Assembly: GCA_947044405.1 (NCBI GenBank)
Contig: CAMRHE010000321.1
Coordinates: forward strand, 1,364,001-1,428,000
Direction of reading: 5' to 3'
DNA: 64,000 nucleotides
Source: Leptodactylus fallax
Lineage: Eukaryota > Chordata > Amphibia > Anura > Leptodactylidae
Position 1 is the first letter of the stretch, and each line of letters begins with the position of its first letter. This document shows, in pieces, positions 34,521-45,994 of the stretch. The notes under the pieces were generated by a model that was given only the letters and a program-made list of their open reading frames with translations, had not been told where the DNA came from and searched no databases. The position numbers were made by a program, and so were the translations under genes.

Positions 34521-35530
34521 ATTTTTTCAGCTGAGCACAGACAAAATCAGTGTTTTGCTGTTAGATCAGTAGCTTGTATATATTTAAGGAAAAAAATCAA
34601 ACTGTTGCCAAAGAAACCCTTAAGAAAAAATTTTTCACTAACTGGACTGACTTTGTCAGTAAAAACCATGTAATAGACTCTGTGGACAGTCACATATCAA
34701 ACTGCTCTATTGCAAAACAGACTTAGACAAAATTAGATTATTGGCAATGAAAGTGTTAACTGTCCATTGTCTGTATTGCTGCAGCAGTCTGGCTAACACA
34801 GCACAGATATTTTCCCTCACTGTTATGGATGATTTCTATCACTATCTGCCTGTAATTTATTAAATCTGACTAAACTTTTACTTCTCCTACGTCTGCTGTC
34901 AGTGCTGTTTATTGCAGAAGAAAATAAGTAATTGCTTTGGATCCTTCAGTGATAAATCCTACTTCCACCATCACTGAAATGCACTGTGTTCCTGCTGTAT
35001 GTGACATCAGCACTGTAATGTGTCCACCTATCACTGACAAAATTCATCCGTGATGGATCCCCAATTTTTCAGTTTCATTAAAAGCCAAACAATTTGGGAT
35101 ATTCGGGTCGAATCTGACTTGGTACGAATCTCTTCGCCCATCCCTACTGAACACATTTTGTCAGATTAGTACTTCGTTGTTTTGCTTGTTTATGAAAACT
35201 GATTTGACTGTAGTTCTTACTTTCGAGCTTCACTTTTCTTCCTGAGAGTGGTGATCCTAGGAGTAGGCTTCCACTTCCAAATTATGTTTTTTACAATGGT
35301 TTTTGCTGAATCAGCTCTTGTTCATCATTTTGCAACCAAGCACTAAGTAAAATAAAATGAAAGCAATGTGAGAGGTTACATCCTTTCATTGTATATTTTT
35401 TTCTCAATTTTCATTTAAAAAGTTTTAAATTTGTATGCCATGAATCCTTTTACATAAATGTTCTTCACAATGTAATTTGCAGCTTCATTTTCACCAGCTA
35501 CAAACTGGCTTTGTTTTCAGGCCCAGATTT

Positions 35531-35662
35531 ATTTTATTTTGCTTACTTATATAGCACCAACATATTCCACAGCACTTTACAGATATTGTTAACACTGCCC
35601 CGCATAGGGCACACAATCTAAAGTCCCTATCAGTGTGTCTTTAGTGTGTGGGAGGAAAGCAA
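35531..35662 (-). mobile_element. LINE 3' tail, L2-like, minus strand
   Basis: On the minus strand it reads AGATTGTGTGCCC, then CTGTAAAGTGCTGTGGAATA and GTTGGTGCTATATAAGTAA. The same tail occurs at 36628 and 60265. The TTGTAAGCTC...GCAGGGCCC plus CGCT-ATAAATAA pattern resembles L2-clade 3' ends. Confidence 0.6.
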
Positions 35663-36627
35663 AGATATACCACATTTACTTCCAGAAAACTTGTGTAGAT
35701 GGGTAGTAAATTCCCTGTGTAGTATTAAAACCTGTGCAACATAAAGATGGTAATCCTATCTACAGTATAGTAAACAATCACATACCAAAATTTAAAAAAA
35801 TCCTGTCCTAACAGATAGTTGAAAAAGTAACTTTTAATGAATACCTTTAAAAATTATCTTATAAAAGAGTCAGCAAAAGCAGTACAAATATAATATGATG
35901 TAGTGAATAAAATAAGAACAGTCTTACCAATTAGTCGGTAAATATTGGTCAGGGGGGACAAAAAGTTACGTCTTCACAGTGGATCATGGGATCCTACATG
36001 TAGGGAAAATGAAGATATATCCCGAAGTGACTACTAACCCCGGATCCAAGACTTCTGACCTGCGGTGACCAGATAGGGGCGTAACGCTGCAGTTGGGATT
36101 GCAGGGTGCAAACAGCGCAGACTTGTCACGGTCTCTGGGCACAGCGCTGGTGCAGTCCCATGTTACCACCACTGGTAGCGGTGATGAGGGGGCTGCACAA
36201 ATGTTGGTGATGATTGTTCCCCCAAGGCGCTTCCCCTATACTGTGCCGACTAGTGGTGTTTGGGGCGCCCTGATTTTGTTGGTGCAGAGTCAGACACAGA
36301 AACAGTTGTAAAGTTGAAACTGAGTTGAACTTTCACTGAAAACTCTTCCACAGGAGTGGAGGCACAGATGCTTAAACAGTTTCTTCAATACTCAAAAACA
36401 GGGTACGCCTGGTGACACAGAAAAGTCCTGGGGTGCAGGTTAGACTTAATGAAAGGTGTTCCTAGCCCTTTAAACTTGTGTGTTACAGCCCTAAGGTGCA
36501 TCTGGGTTCCTATTTGGCTCATAGGAGGATGTCCACCACGATGCTAGCATACACTATTCCCCACTCACGTTATGTGACCTGATAGTTCAGAGTTTCAGGG
36601 CACAATAGTCAGGGTGGCGGGATGTTC
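35663..36627. other. Unassigned stretch with an LTR-like segment
   Basis: No coding frame. CCCCCAAGGCGCTTCCC (36220-36236) with the following CACTGAAAACTC...ACAG sequence resembles the LTR-like repeats at 38905 and 40160, so an old relative may be present. Confidence 0.35.
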
Positions 36628-36790
36628 ATAGATTGTAAGCCCTTGCGGGCAAGGCCCTCTATCCTACTGTGCCAGTTGGTCACTGTTAGTATCATATTTG
36701 TTTTGTATATTTTGTGTACCGTATGTAAACCCTCAAATGTAAAGCACCATGGAATTAATGGTGTTATATAAATAAACAATAATAATAATG
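36628..36790 (+). mobile_element. LINE 3' tail, L2-like, with AATAAT end
   Basis: Reads ATAGATTGTAAGCCCTTGCG, GGGCAAGGCCCTCTATCC, then AAAGCACCATGGAATTAATG, GTGTTATATAAATAAA and an (AAT)n tail. Closely related to the tail at 60265-60422. Confidence 0.65.
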
Positions 36791-37267
36791 TTCCACAGGT
36801 CTGGCCTTGGCCCCTGGATCCTGTGATACTTGCTATGGAGCATGTGTTCCAGAATGTTCTCTCCACAGTCTCATACTGACAAAATGATGATGCTTGACTT
36901 CCTTCTGGGCGATAGCTAGGCAGACAGGGGACTGGATCTTCTGAATAGTTGGAGTATGTCAACTCTCCAATCTTCCTGGGCCTGTCTAGAACTTGAGATA
37001 CCTGCACTATGCTCACTGTTTTCTTCACAGAACATCACACTTCTTTCTTCACCTCCTAACTCATCACACTTCTAACTAACTCTCACAGGACCTTTCTAAA
37101 GGGTTGTTAATATGGGACCCAGTGATCAGCTGACTCCTCCCCTTTACCCAGGTGATGTACTCCCATTGGACATTTGGTTACTATTCAATCCTATGGGAGG
37201 TGTAATGCATGTGTGAGGCTCACTAGGTGGCGCTGTGTTGTGTGAGACTCAGCACCCTCTGCTATGT

Positions 37268-37565
37268 CAGGCCCGGTTCACATCTACGTTCGGGGAGTCC
37301 GCTTGGGGAACTCCCCGAATGGAAACCTATACGCATAGAAAAGCGGTTACCTAAAGAAACCCACGGACCCCATAGACTATAATGCTGCTTGCAGTACTTT
37401 TCTCTCCGCATGTTTCATGCGGAAACCACACGGACCCCGTTATAATCTATGGGGTCCGTGGGTTTCCTTAGGTAACCGCTTTTCTATGCGTATAGGTTTC
37501 CGTTCGGGGGTCCCCAAGCGGACTTTCGAATGGAAACCCGAAAGCAGATGTGAACCAGGCCTGAC
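37268..37565. mobile_element. Fold-back MITE of about 295 bp
   Basis: The left end TCAGGCCCGGTTCACATCT is repeated in inverse at the right (AGATGTGAACCAGGCCTGA). The arms run inward through CCTATACGCATAGAAAAGCG and CGCTTTTCTATGCGTATAGG nearly to the centre. No coding capacity. The target duplication is not clear. Confidence 0.85.
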
Positions 37566-37994
37566 ACAGGCTACAAAGTAACAGGAAATAATGCAATGCA
37601 GTTATTACAGAGATCACCCTCATCCCAGCTACAGCCAGCTCTGGTGTGACACAGACCTAACAAGGGCAGGCCCACAACTGTTCCTTGACAGACCCTACTG
37701 ATTCTCCAAATCTTCGCTTTTCGACCCTAATCGGGTGCTCATCAGGGAAGTTTTAAAGCAACAATAGCTTGCTTCCAAGGCTCAACCTTGGTATACATGG
37801 GAGCTGCTGTAGGTCTGGAAGTGGCTAGACCTACCTTACAAACTAGTAAACAATCACATACTACAGTTAACACAAAAATTGAAGGACATACAGTATATTG
37901 ACAGGTGATCTGTTTCTAAGCACAGTGCTACTGCCTTTGCCTTAAGACTTTTTCAAGCATAGGTCAATATTTCTTGTCTGCTGGCATTTCTTAA

Positions 37995-38467
37995 AGGGAA
38001 TCTGTCAGGGCAATTTGGGACACTAAACCACCCGCACGTCCATATGGACCTGGGGTTTAGTGTCCCAAATCACCCTGTTATAACACAATCCATGGCCGCG
38101 TTGAAAATAAAAAAGTTTTATACTCACCCTGCCGCTGTACTCCCCCGCGCCTGTGCAGTTCTTCAATGAAGCCAGAGTACACCTCGGCTTCAGTGCGCAA
38201 GCCCCACAATTAAGCAGTGAAGTCGGGGTGTCCATCTTTGGCTTCACTGAAGAACAGCGCAGGCGCCGGGAGGCGCGCCTGATGAATAAGCCAGACCGAT
38301 CTCACCAAACAGCGTCGATCAGACCCTTAGTTAGGTAAGTATAAAGGTTTTTTATTTTTAATGCACCTGCGGATTGCATTACAACAGGGTGATCTGGGAC
38401 ACTAAACCCCAGGTCTATAAGGACTGGTGGGTGGTTTAGTGTCCCAGATTGACTTTACAGATTCCCT
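37995..38467. mobile_element. TTAA MITE, AGGGAATCTGTCAG family
   Basis: TTAA at 37991-37994 precedes AGGGAATCTGTCAGGGC; the right end is GACTTTACAGATTCCCT. A second pair of inverted segments is GGGACACTAAACCACCC and GGGTGGTTTAGTGTCCC. The right TTAA has mutated. Confidence 0.75.
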
Positions 38468-38904
38468 TCCTACTTTTGATAGTAGAATCCAGTTACTGGT
38501 GGTCTGAGAGCAATAGATTTTCATGCTGTCTGCTACAGATATATAGGTACATAATACATACAGATGTGATCACCCTTACCATAGCTAAAATTTGGCTAAG
38601 GATTCCATGCTAGCGAAACCCTTGACTGAAACTCACAACACAACCTCTGGGTGGCCACAAACATAGGATACACATTTTGTGACAGAGTATGACAAAATCA
38701 TGTCATGAAAAGCTCATCATCTTGTAATGCACATATCTGGACCCGTTCTACAAAAAAGAAAGGTTAGGAAGGACAGTATTAAATTCAGTTTTAATTTATT
38801 ATTAATTTAACATATCACACAGCAATATATATGGTTATAAAGGACACTTAGACATCAAAGTACCATAGCTGTAAAGGATGGGGAGGTAGTAGTGCCGCAA
38901 CCCA

Positions 38905-39260
38905 GATGGAGGAGAGGTCCTGCAGCACTACCAGATGGTGGTGGTAGTAGTTCTTTCCCCCAGGGCGCTTCCAGTTGGAGAGGGGACCTCTACTCTCTAA
39001 GCCGGTGTCATGGAAGTCAGAAGGGCCCTGATGTTATAGCAGGCACGACTCAGGCAGCCAGTGGTAACAGTTGAACCAGGAACAGTTTTTATTAGAACAA
39101 CTGGAACAAAGGTAAACTGCAGCTTCTGAATGGGGGTAGTAGTACAGTGTCCAATCCCTCAGCCAACTACATTTAACATAGATCGGAACATACCAACACA
39201 ATCCCAGAGGCAAAAAAGACAAACAACTAAAAGCAGCAGCCTCTGGGATGCTGCATATCC
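38905..39260 (-). repeat. LTR-like direct repeat, copy 1
   Basis: The block with CTGCAGCACTACC, GTAGTAGTTCTTTCCCCC, GGGCCCTGATGTTATAGCAG and GAACCAGGAACAGTTTTTAT recurs at 40160-40430. On the minus strand it has a polyadenylation-like AATAAA at the TTTTATT (39090-39095), which suggests an LTR in reverse orientation. A second matching segment (AAAGACAAACAA, GCAGCCTCTGGGATGCTGCA) lies at 39213-39254 and again near 40700-40740. Confidence 0.5.
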
Positions 39261-40159
39261 CACTATTTTAACCTGAGCAGCCCTCTGCGAATCATAGCCC
39301 AGGATAGGGAAGGCAATACAGCGGACAAGACAAGACAGACAAGGCAAAACAAATGAAACAAGGCAAAAATAAAATACAATATATACAGGAAAGAGAAACA
39401 TGGGTGAAGACCTGGTACCTGAGGCACAAGTCCATTAGTGTCCAATCTCAGGCACCAGCAAAACACGGGGAGAAGGGGCGTCAACATCTCAAAAAAGGTC
39501 CCTGAGGCACAGGTGTGTCAGTGTCCAAACTCAGGGCCTCAACAAGACGGCAAAGGAACTCCAGGGCACAGGTGTGTTAGTGTCCATTCCTAGAACAAGG
39601 GTACAGGAGAAAATAAGGAAAACTGGGGCAGTGTCTACAAGTCCGCACTGGGAAAGTGTCCCAAAAGTTCAGCACTAAAACAAGGGGGCAACAACTTGGT
39701 GGCTATTTACATCCGTAGGAGACCAATGGAGTCACTCCAGGGGGCCACCCTGGAGGGCACAAAGCTTGATCTCCCCAGTCAGGTGTAGACTGGGGCACAC
39801 AAAACTTACGGGTGGCAACCTCTCACTTCTCAGCTTCTGCAGGTGAAGGTCCCGATGACATGGAAGGTAAAGCTAGAGTGGATGATAAAGGTGCAGCTTC
39901 GGGCAACCCGGACAGGCGTTGCAGCTCCAGGGTCTTCTTCTCTATGGCCCGGTAGAAGGTGGTGACAGTGGCTGGGTTCACGCTGCATTTGTAGACAGAT
40001 GGCTCGGCGTGCTGTGCAGCTGCTGGTGTTGCAGAGTGACCTCCAACAGAGATGTGGTCACCCCCTGAGATGATGATGGAGACCGGAGGATGGGAGTTGT
40101 AGTAGCTACTAGGCCGAGCACACTCACCAACCACTCCAGCCTCACTCCTGGGCTGGACA

Positions 40160-40740
40160 GAGTCGAGGGGGGTCCTGCAGCACTACCGTATGGTGGTGAT
40201 AGTAGTTCTTTCCCCCCGGGGGGCTACCAGTTGGAGAAGCGACCTCTCCTCTCTGAGCCGGTGTGATGGAAGTCGGAAGGGCCCTGATGTTATAGCAGGC
40301 ACGACTCAGGCAGCCAGTGGTAACAGTTGAACCAGGAACAGTTTTTATTAGAACAACTGGAACAAAGGTAAACTGCAGCTTCTGAATGGGGGTAGTAGTA
40401 CAGTGTCCAATCCCCCAGCCTTGGTTCTAGGAGGGTGCCCAGGGATGTTACAGGCTCTAGAATAAAGTCCACCACTACTCCTCCTCTCATGCCTCTCCCA
40501 GCCAGGTATACTGGGTATGGAGTCACAGGGAGTCCTGACAGGGATCTGGTTACCTGTATACTAGGCTCGAACGAGTTCCTCCTGTCAGGGTCCTCTCCTG
40601 CTCCTCCTGGCACGGCACCAAATAAGTCCAAAGATACAGACTGCTACTCTCCCTTGTATACTCTGTATGAGCCTGGGGCTGATGATATCCCAGAGGCACA
40701 AAAGACAAACAATTAAAAGCAGTAGCCTCCGGGATGCTGC
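40160..40740 (-). repeat. LTR-like direct repeat, copy 2
   Basis: Near-identical to 38905-39170 over about 270 bases, then diverged by a segment starting TTGGTTCTAGGAGGG, and matching again at 40691-40740. Spacing of the two copies is about 1.25 kb. Either a small LTR element with little internal sequence or a local duplication would fit. Confidence 0.5.
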
Positions 40741-40924
40741 AGTAGTTCCACCTGGTGCTGATACCCGATAAGAATACATCAAGTTCTAAATAGTTATAAA
40801 TAGCACAATGTAGGTAGGGTCTCTCTTACAGAATGTGTATTAGGGCCCAGGAGATATTTTAGTACAATGTACACAGTGTACATAGGATATGTAGTGTGTA
40901 AAGAAAGACCATGTTTAAGTATTG

Positions 40925-43042
40925 CATCTATAGTAGTGGGGAGATCGGATCACAACCTAGTACATCTCCGACCTGTGTACAAGCCACTTGTACGTAGAGA
41001 ACCAGCTGTCACCCGCACAGTGAGGATATGGTCCGAGGAGAGTGATGAGGCTCTGAGGGATTGTTTTGACACAACCGCATGGGAAGTTCTGCAGGATTCT
41101 TATGGGGAAGATATAGAAGGACTCACACACTGCATAACGGACTACATTAATTTTTGTGTGGACAACACAGTACCCACAAAAGTGGTGAGGTGCTTCTCCA
41201 ATAACAAACCATGGATTAACTCTGATATAAAAACACTACTTAAGGAGAAAAAGATGGCATTCAGGACAAGAGATAAGGAGGGGTTGAGGGAAGTACAAAA
41301 GGAGCTGAGGCATCAAATCAGGCAGGGAAAATCCAGTTATAAAGAAAAAATGGAAAAGCAAATGGAAAGAAAAGACATAAGGGGGGGTCTGGGAGGGGCT
41401 TAAGTCAATTTCGGGTCATAAACAGTCTGTCTGCCAGATTGAGGCAGATGTTAACTGGCTTAATGAACTAAACCTATTCTTCAACAGATTTGATCACACA
41501 CCAGCTCCTCCCACCCCAGTATGTCCTTCAGCTCCCCCCACCACAATGACTTCTCCCCATGCGGCCACTTCCCAACAGACCAGTAAATCCAGAAATCCAT
41601 CTTTATCTGGCCACAGTCTGACCTTCACACGGGCCCAGGTGAGGAAGGAGATGAAAAAGATCAAGGCGAGGAAAGCCGGAGGGCCAGATGACATCAGTGC
41701 AAGGCTAATTAAGACTTGTGGGGACCAGCTGTGTGGTATAATTACATATATGTATAATATGAGCCTGAGGCAGGAAATAGTCCCTGAATTATGGAAATCT
41801 TCTTGTGTGGTACCAGTTCCAAAGAAACCCCACCCTATGGACCTCAACGACTACAGACCTGTAGCACTGACATCCCACCTGATGAAGATCTTGGAGAGAT
41901 TGGTTCTCACACATCTCCGCCCTCTAGTGAGCCCCGCTATGGACCCACTCCAGTTTGCTTATCGGCCGGGCATTGGGGTAGATGATGCCATCATCCATCT
42001 TCTGCACAGGGCTCTGTCTCACCTGGAGAAACCAGGGAACACAGTGAGAATAATGTTCTTTGACTTCTCCAGTGCTTTTAACACCATACAGCCCAGGTTA
42101 TTGAGGGACAAGCTGGGCCTTGCTGGAGTGGACCACCACCTCTCCAACTGGATCCTAGACTACCTCACAAATCGACCTCAATACGTGAGAGCCCGAGACT
42201 GTGTGTCAGGTACAGTGATCTGTAATACGGGGGCACCTCAGGGTACGGTTCTCGCCCCTTTCCTCTTCACACTGTACACTGCAGATTTTAGGTGCAACTC
42301 ATCCAGCTGCTACCTACAGAAGTATTCTGACGACTCTGCAATAGTGGGTCTCATCACAGATGATGATGACAGGGAGTACAGAGAACTGAACCGGGATTTT
42401 GTGGACTGGTGCCACCGGAACCACCTGAAGATTAACGCGGGGAAGACCAAGGAGATGGTGGTGGACTTCCGCAAAGGCAGAAGCCCTCCTAAACCAGTGG
42501 ACATCCTGGGGACGGGCATCGAGATTGTGAACACCTATAAGTACCTGGGTTTGCTCCTTAATAATAAGCTGGACTGGGCAGATCATATGGAGGCCCTGTA
42601 CAGGAAGGGCCACAGCAGGCTCTACCTGCTTAGGAAGCTGAGAGCCTTTGGAATCCGGGGGGCACTTCTTAGAACTTTCTTCAACTCGGTAGTGGCATCA
42701 GCCATCTTCTTTGGAGTGGCCTGCTGGGGGAGCAGTATATCAACCAGGGACAGAAATAAACTTGACAAGCTGATTAGAAGGGCCAGCTCTGTCCTGGGGA
42801 GCCCACTGGACCCAGTGCAGGTGGTGGGTGACAGAAGGATACTGTCCGTGGTGAGCTCCATGCAGAAGAAGAAGTCCCATCCCATGCATGAGACTGTGAT
42901 CGCGCTGAGCAGTACTGTCAGTGACCGACTGCTCCACCCTAGGTGTGAGAAGGAGCGCTATCGGAAGTCTTTCCTCCCCACCGCGGTTAGGCTGTACAAC
43001 CAACACCGACCTAAGCGGAGATCATTACACACAGAGAACTGA
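40925..43042 (+). pseudogene. Rex1/Babar-like endonuclease end plus reverse transcriptase, one frameshift
   Basis: The first part (to 41403) contains the endonuclease tail GRSDHNLVHLRP, a linker, and ends in a false frame after a run of G near 41385. A one-base shift there joins it to a frame that stays open through 43042; its first ATG at 41546 gives 498 codons. RT blocks in order: KAGGPDDISARLIK, ELWKSSCVVPVPKK, LNDYRPVALTSHLMKILERL, FAYRPGIGVDDAI, MFFDFSSAFNTIQP, TGAPQGTVLAPFLFTLYTAD, KYSDDSAIVG with both aspartates (42323-42334), LKINAGKTKEMVVDFR and KYLGLLLNNKLDW. The C-terminus ends RPKRRSLHTEN. The YSDD form and the VVDFR block point to the Rex1/Babar clade. The RT part looks well kept; the element lacks most of its endonuclease. 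Confidence 0.88.
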
Positions 43043-43248
43043 AAATATCTCTCTGCCTGTTAAATCCCCCCCCCCCCCCTGCTACGCCCTATCTGTCTGT
43101 CTGCTATCAATGTAATGCCTCTCACCTTGGAATATTCCTGTACATGTTGTATTTGTATTTGTATCTGCTTATCTTTGCTGCTGTAACACACTGAATTTCC
43201 CCATTGTGGGACTATTAAAGGACTATTATTATTATTATTATTATTATA
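40925..43248 (+). mobile_element. Rex1/Babar-like non-LTR retrotransposon, 5' truncated
   Basis: Starts in the last part of the endonuclease domain (VVGRSDHNLVHLRPVYK) and runs to a simple-repeat tail. After the stop, the 3' end has CCCATTGTGGGACTATTAAA followed by (TTA)n at 43226-43247, the usual short repeat tail of this clade. The element has no A-tail and no clear target duplication. Confidence 0.85.
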
Positions 43249-44940
43249 TGGATGTGTATATATTTTAGCAGTGGTCAATATATACTATGCTAAGTGTGCC
43301 ACTTTTGTGACCTTGTTTTTCTAACATTCTTGATATTTGCTGTTCTTAACCTAAACTGTAGGCATGGACCTATTCTTCTATCTTTTAGTCATAATTATGA
43401 AGCTGAAATCATGATTCTAGTGCCAAAAAGTGCACTTAGACTAATTTACAGTTGGTGTACAGTTTATAGTGGTCAGTTTTTTGGCACGTTAACAGATTTT
43501 TGGAGCATGTGGACCAATTTTTCATGTTGAAATATGTTTTTGCACATGTGTACAAATTTTCTGGTTATGTGTACATTTTTTTTTTTAACATAAAGTAAGC
43601 CAGCAAATAGGTGGTATAAACTATAGGACACTGTGGCGGATGTACCTGATTTTTTAATCAACCATTGTGATATATTTTAAGACTGTATAAGTTTACTTTA
43701 TCTATAAAATAGACAGTATTAGTAAATTTGGGCCAGCGTGCCATGTTGTTTAGATCGGTATGTACAAAAAAAAAATTATCACAAATCTACATTGGAATAA
43801 TCAGTGTATTTGAATGTGCAGAACACATGAAACATAACATTTCTTTTATCCTTACATGTTAAAAAAGCAAAATATTAAATTGAATAAAATTATTATTCAG
43901 GAACATATCTGTGGAATGTTAGTGCATAAAGTCTCACATTACGGTTCTAGAAAGACATTCCGAGGTTAGGAACAGTTTGATGCCATGAGGGCAAAATATG
44001 GAAACCAGTGAAGAGTTCACACTTCATGTAACATTTTCTTTTAAATAAAAAATGCCTGCGGGTTAGGAATCACAAAGAAAACAAGCATGCCCTTTCCAAG
44101 AAGAGAACTTATATGTGACTTTTTGAACTTGTATTTATACTTCCCTTTACATAGGCTGACAGCATAATGTTATATGAGATTAAGTGCTGACAATCTGTCT
44201 TCTCTTTATTTTTTCTCTTTACATATCGCTGATATTTTCTTTTTTTTTTCTTGAAATTACAATATAGACATACACATTTATGCTTTTAATCCTTCCCTAT
44301 AAACAATTGTTAACAATTTAAGTGGCTAGCCTTAATAGATCTTAATATTGTATTGGAAAATTAATTATTCTTCTTTTCTATATTTATATAAAATTGGAGT
44401 CATTTTTCTTTTTACTCTGTAGAGAATAAAATAATCCTATTTGAATCGCTATGACATTCCTCAAGGATATTAGAACATTTGGGAAATCACTATAAGGCAG
44501 TTGAAAGGTTCAATTTTGCAGCATATCATTCGCTTACTCTATGGTATTGGCACTGTAACACAGTCTACTGTACAGCATAACACATTTACTCTGGACAGGT
44601 TCCTTGATCTCCGGCCTTATTCCAAACCAGCTCCTTTAGTTTGTTACATCTCTTCACAGCTGCAGGACAATGAACCTTTATTGTAAGTAATTCAGTTAAA
44701 GTGTTTTTTTTTTCATCTTATGAAAAAATGACATATTGCAACAATATGCCACCACTATATGATTAATGGGTGTCTAACTTTTGGGACTCCCATAAAATAT
44801 AAGAATGAAGGTGCTACATCAAAAATTTAGCACTGTAAGGGCACATGTGTGCTGCTTGCCTGAGTAAATGTGTATTAGGTGATCTCTATGACCATCGCTG
44901 GTAAGAAACCTTCAACAGCCTTGATACTTGGCTCCACTAG
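43249..44940. other. Unassigned AT-rich stretch, no gene
   Basis: No coding frame of interest. A loose GCACATGTGTACAAATTTT / GCATGTGGACCAATTTTTCA motif repeats near 43500-43570. Confidence 0.5.
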
Positions 44941-44979
44941 CACTCACCCTGCTTGGGAAACATTATCAACCATTTCCAA

Positions 44980-45655
44980 GTCCAGGAAACCAGGTAGTGT
45001 CTGAGACTCTAACGCTCCTTCAGAAATGACCCTGCTATCTTTCACATGGCTCCAGAATCCAACATGGCAAACCTGCAAAGGTGGTGGCCTTGGAGCTAAA
45101 TAAAAAAGAGAGGACCTGGACAACCACTCCAGGAAGGTCAATCTTCGTATATCAGGTGACCCTGAAACAACCATGGATCTTAATGATATGGCTACCTCCG
45201 TTTTTGTGGCTTTACTGCCCCACTTGGACCTGACAAAGACAGAATTTACAGGGTCCTTGTGAAACCACCACCCCGTGATATCATTATAAAGCTCCACTAC
45301 ATGGAGATCAGACAGCAAAGTCTGGGGGCCACACACAACCTCTAAAAACTGCCTGGAGTACTACCTGCGGTGCAGGTCTTTTCTGACCTGACCCCTTCCA
45401 CTCTCAGTTGGAGAAGCTATATGCACCCAGTCACACTGTTGTTGCAACAGGCTTAGGTACGCTGCCACTGGGGATTCCCTTTCTCACTGTCCTTTCAAGT
45501 CAACACCCATACTTTCCTAGTGCGCAACTGGAAGAAGGGAGAGAGGCACTGCTCGGAGGTGGTATCCCGCTAGGATCAGCATCCCTCCCAGAACTTCTCG
45601 ACCAGCGAAATCTTGTGGAAGACGATAGCTTAGACAGGCATAGCCCTGTGCTCTA
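44980..45655 (+). pseudogene. L1/Tx1-like ORF1 remnant
   Basis: In the plus strand, DRIYRVLVKPPPRDIIIKLH (about 45238-45297) resembles the RNA-binding C-terminal part of L1-type ORF1 proteins, where a basic RxPRD motif is followed by a beta strand. Frames are broken before and after. The minus-strand open frame at 44944-45336 overlaps it and is a shadow. The call rests on position ahead of an ORF2 and on this short motif. Confidence 0.5.
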
Positions 45656-45994
45656 AGTTTCATTTCATGGATTTAAGTGTCCTTTTTTTGCACCCTTGGC
45701 ACTTGGTGACACTTCTGACTTAAAGGTTTGTCGGTGAAGTGGTTTACCATGTTGACCCCTAACTCACTCCTGGTATGAGGATGCTGGATTCTGGTTTCCC
45801 CACTCCAGACCCACTCATGGTCTATTTTGCTGATATACTGGTTTGTTCTTTAATATTACAGTTATCACCTGTTTTGTTCTTCACAGTCTCCTATGGGTTT
45901 ATGTTACACATGTTTACTGGCAGGGTCCCCTTATCTCAGAACACCACGGTGATGCGGCCTGGTTTTGTCACCCATCACAAGCTTACCTCACTCA

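Larger units (their letters stand above)
32780..35146. mobile_element. hAT-like element with 8 bp duplication (7/8), A-rich repeat core
   Basis: CTGAATAC (32772-32779) and CTGAACAC (35147-35154) flank the element. The left end AAGATATGAGCGAAC and the right end TTCGCCCATCCCTA are inverted repeats of the TAGAGATGGGCGAA type, shared with the element at 53931-54651. No transposase frame. The middle holds the right part of a Harbinger-type MITE (33590-33856) and an A-rich tandem block (33850-34520). Confidence 0.72.

Noticed and set aside
44944..45336. Minus-strand open frame of 130 codons
   Set aside because: It is antisense to an ORF1-like remnant of the L1-like element and resembles no protein I know.
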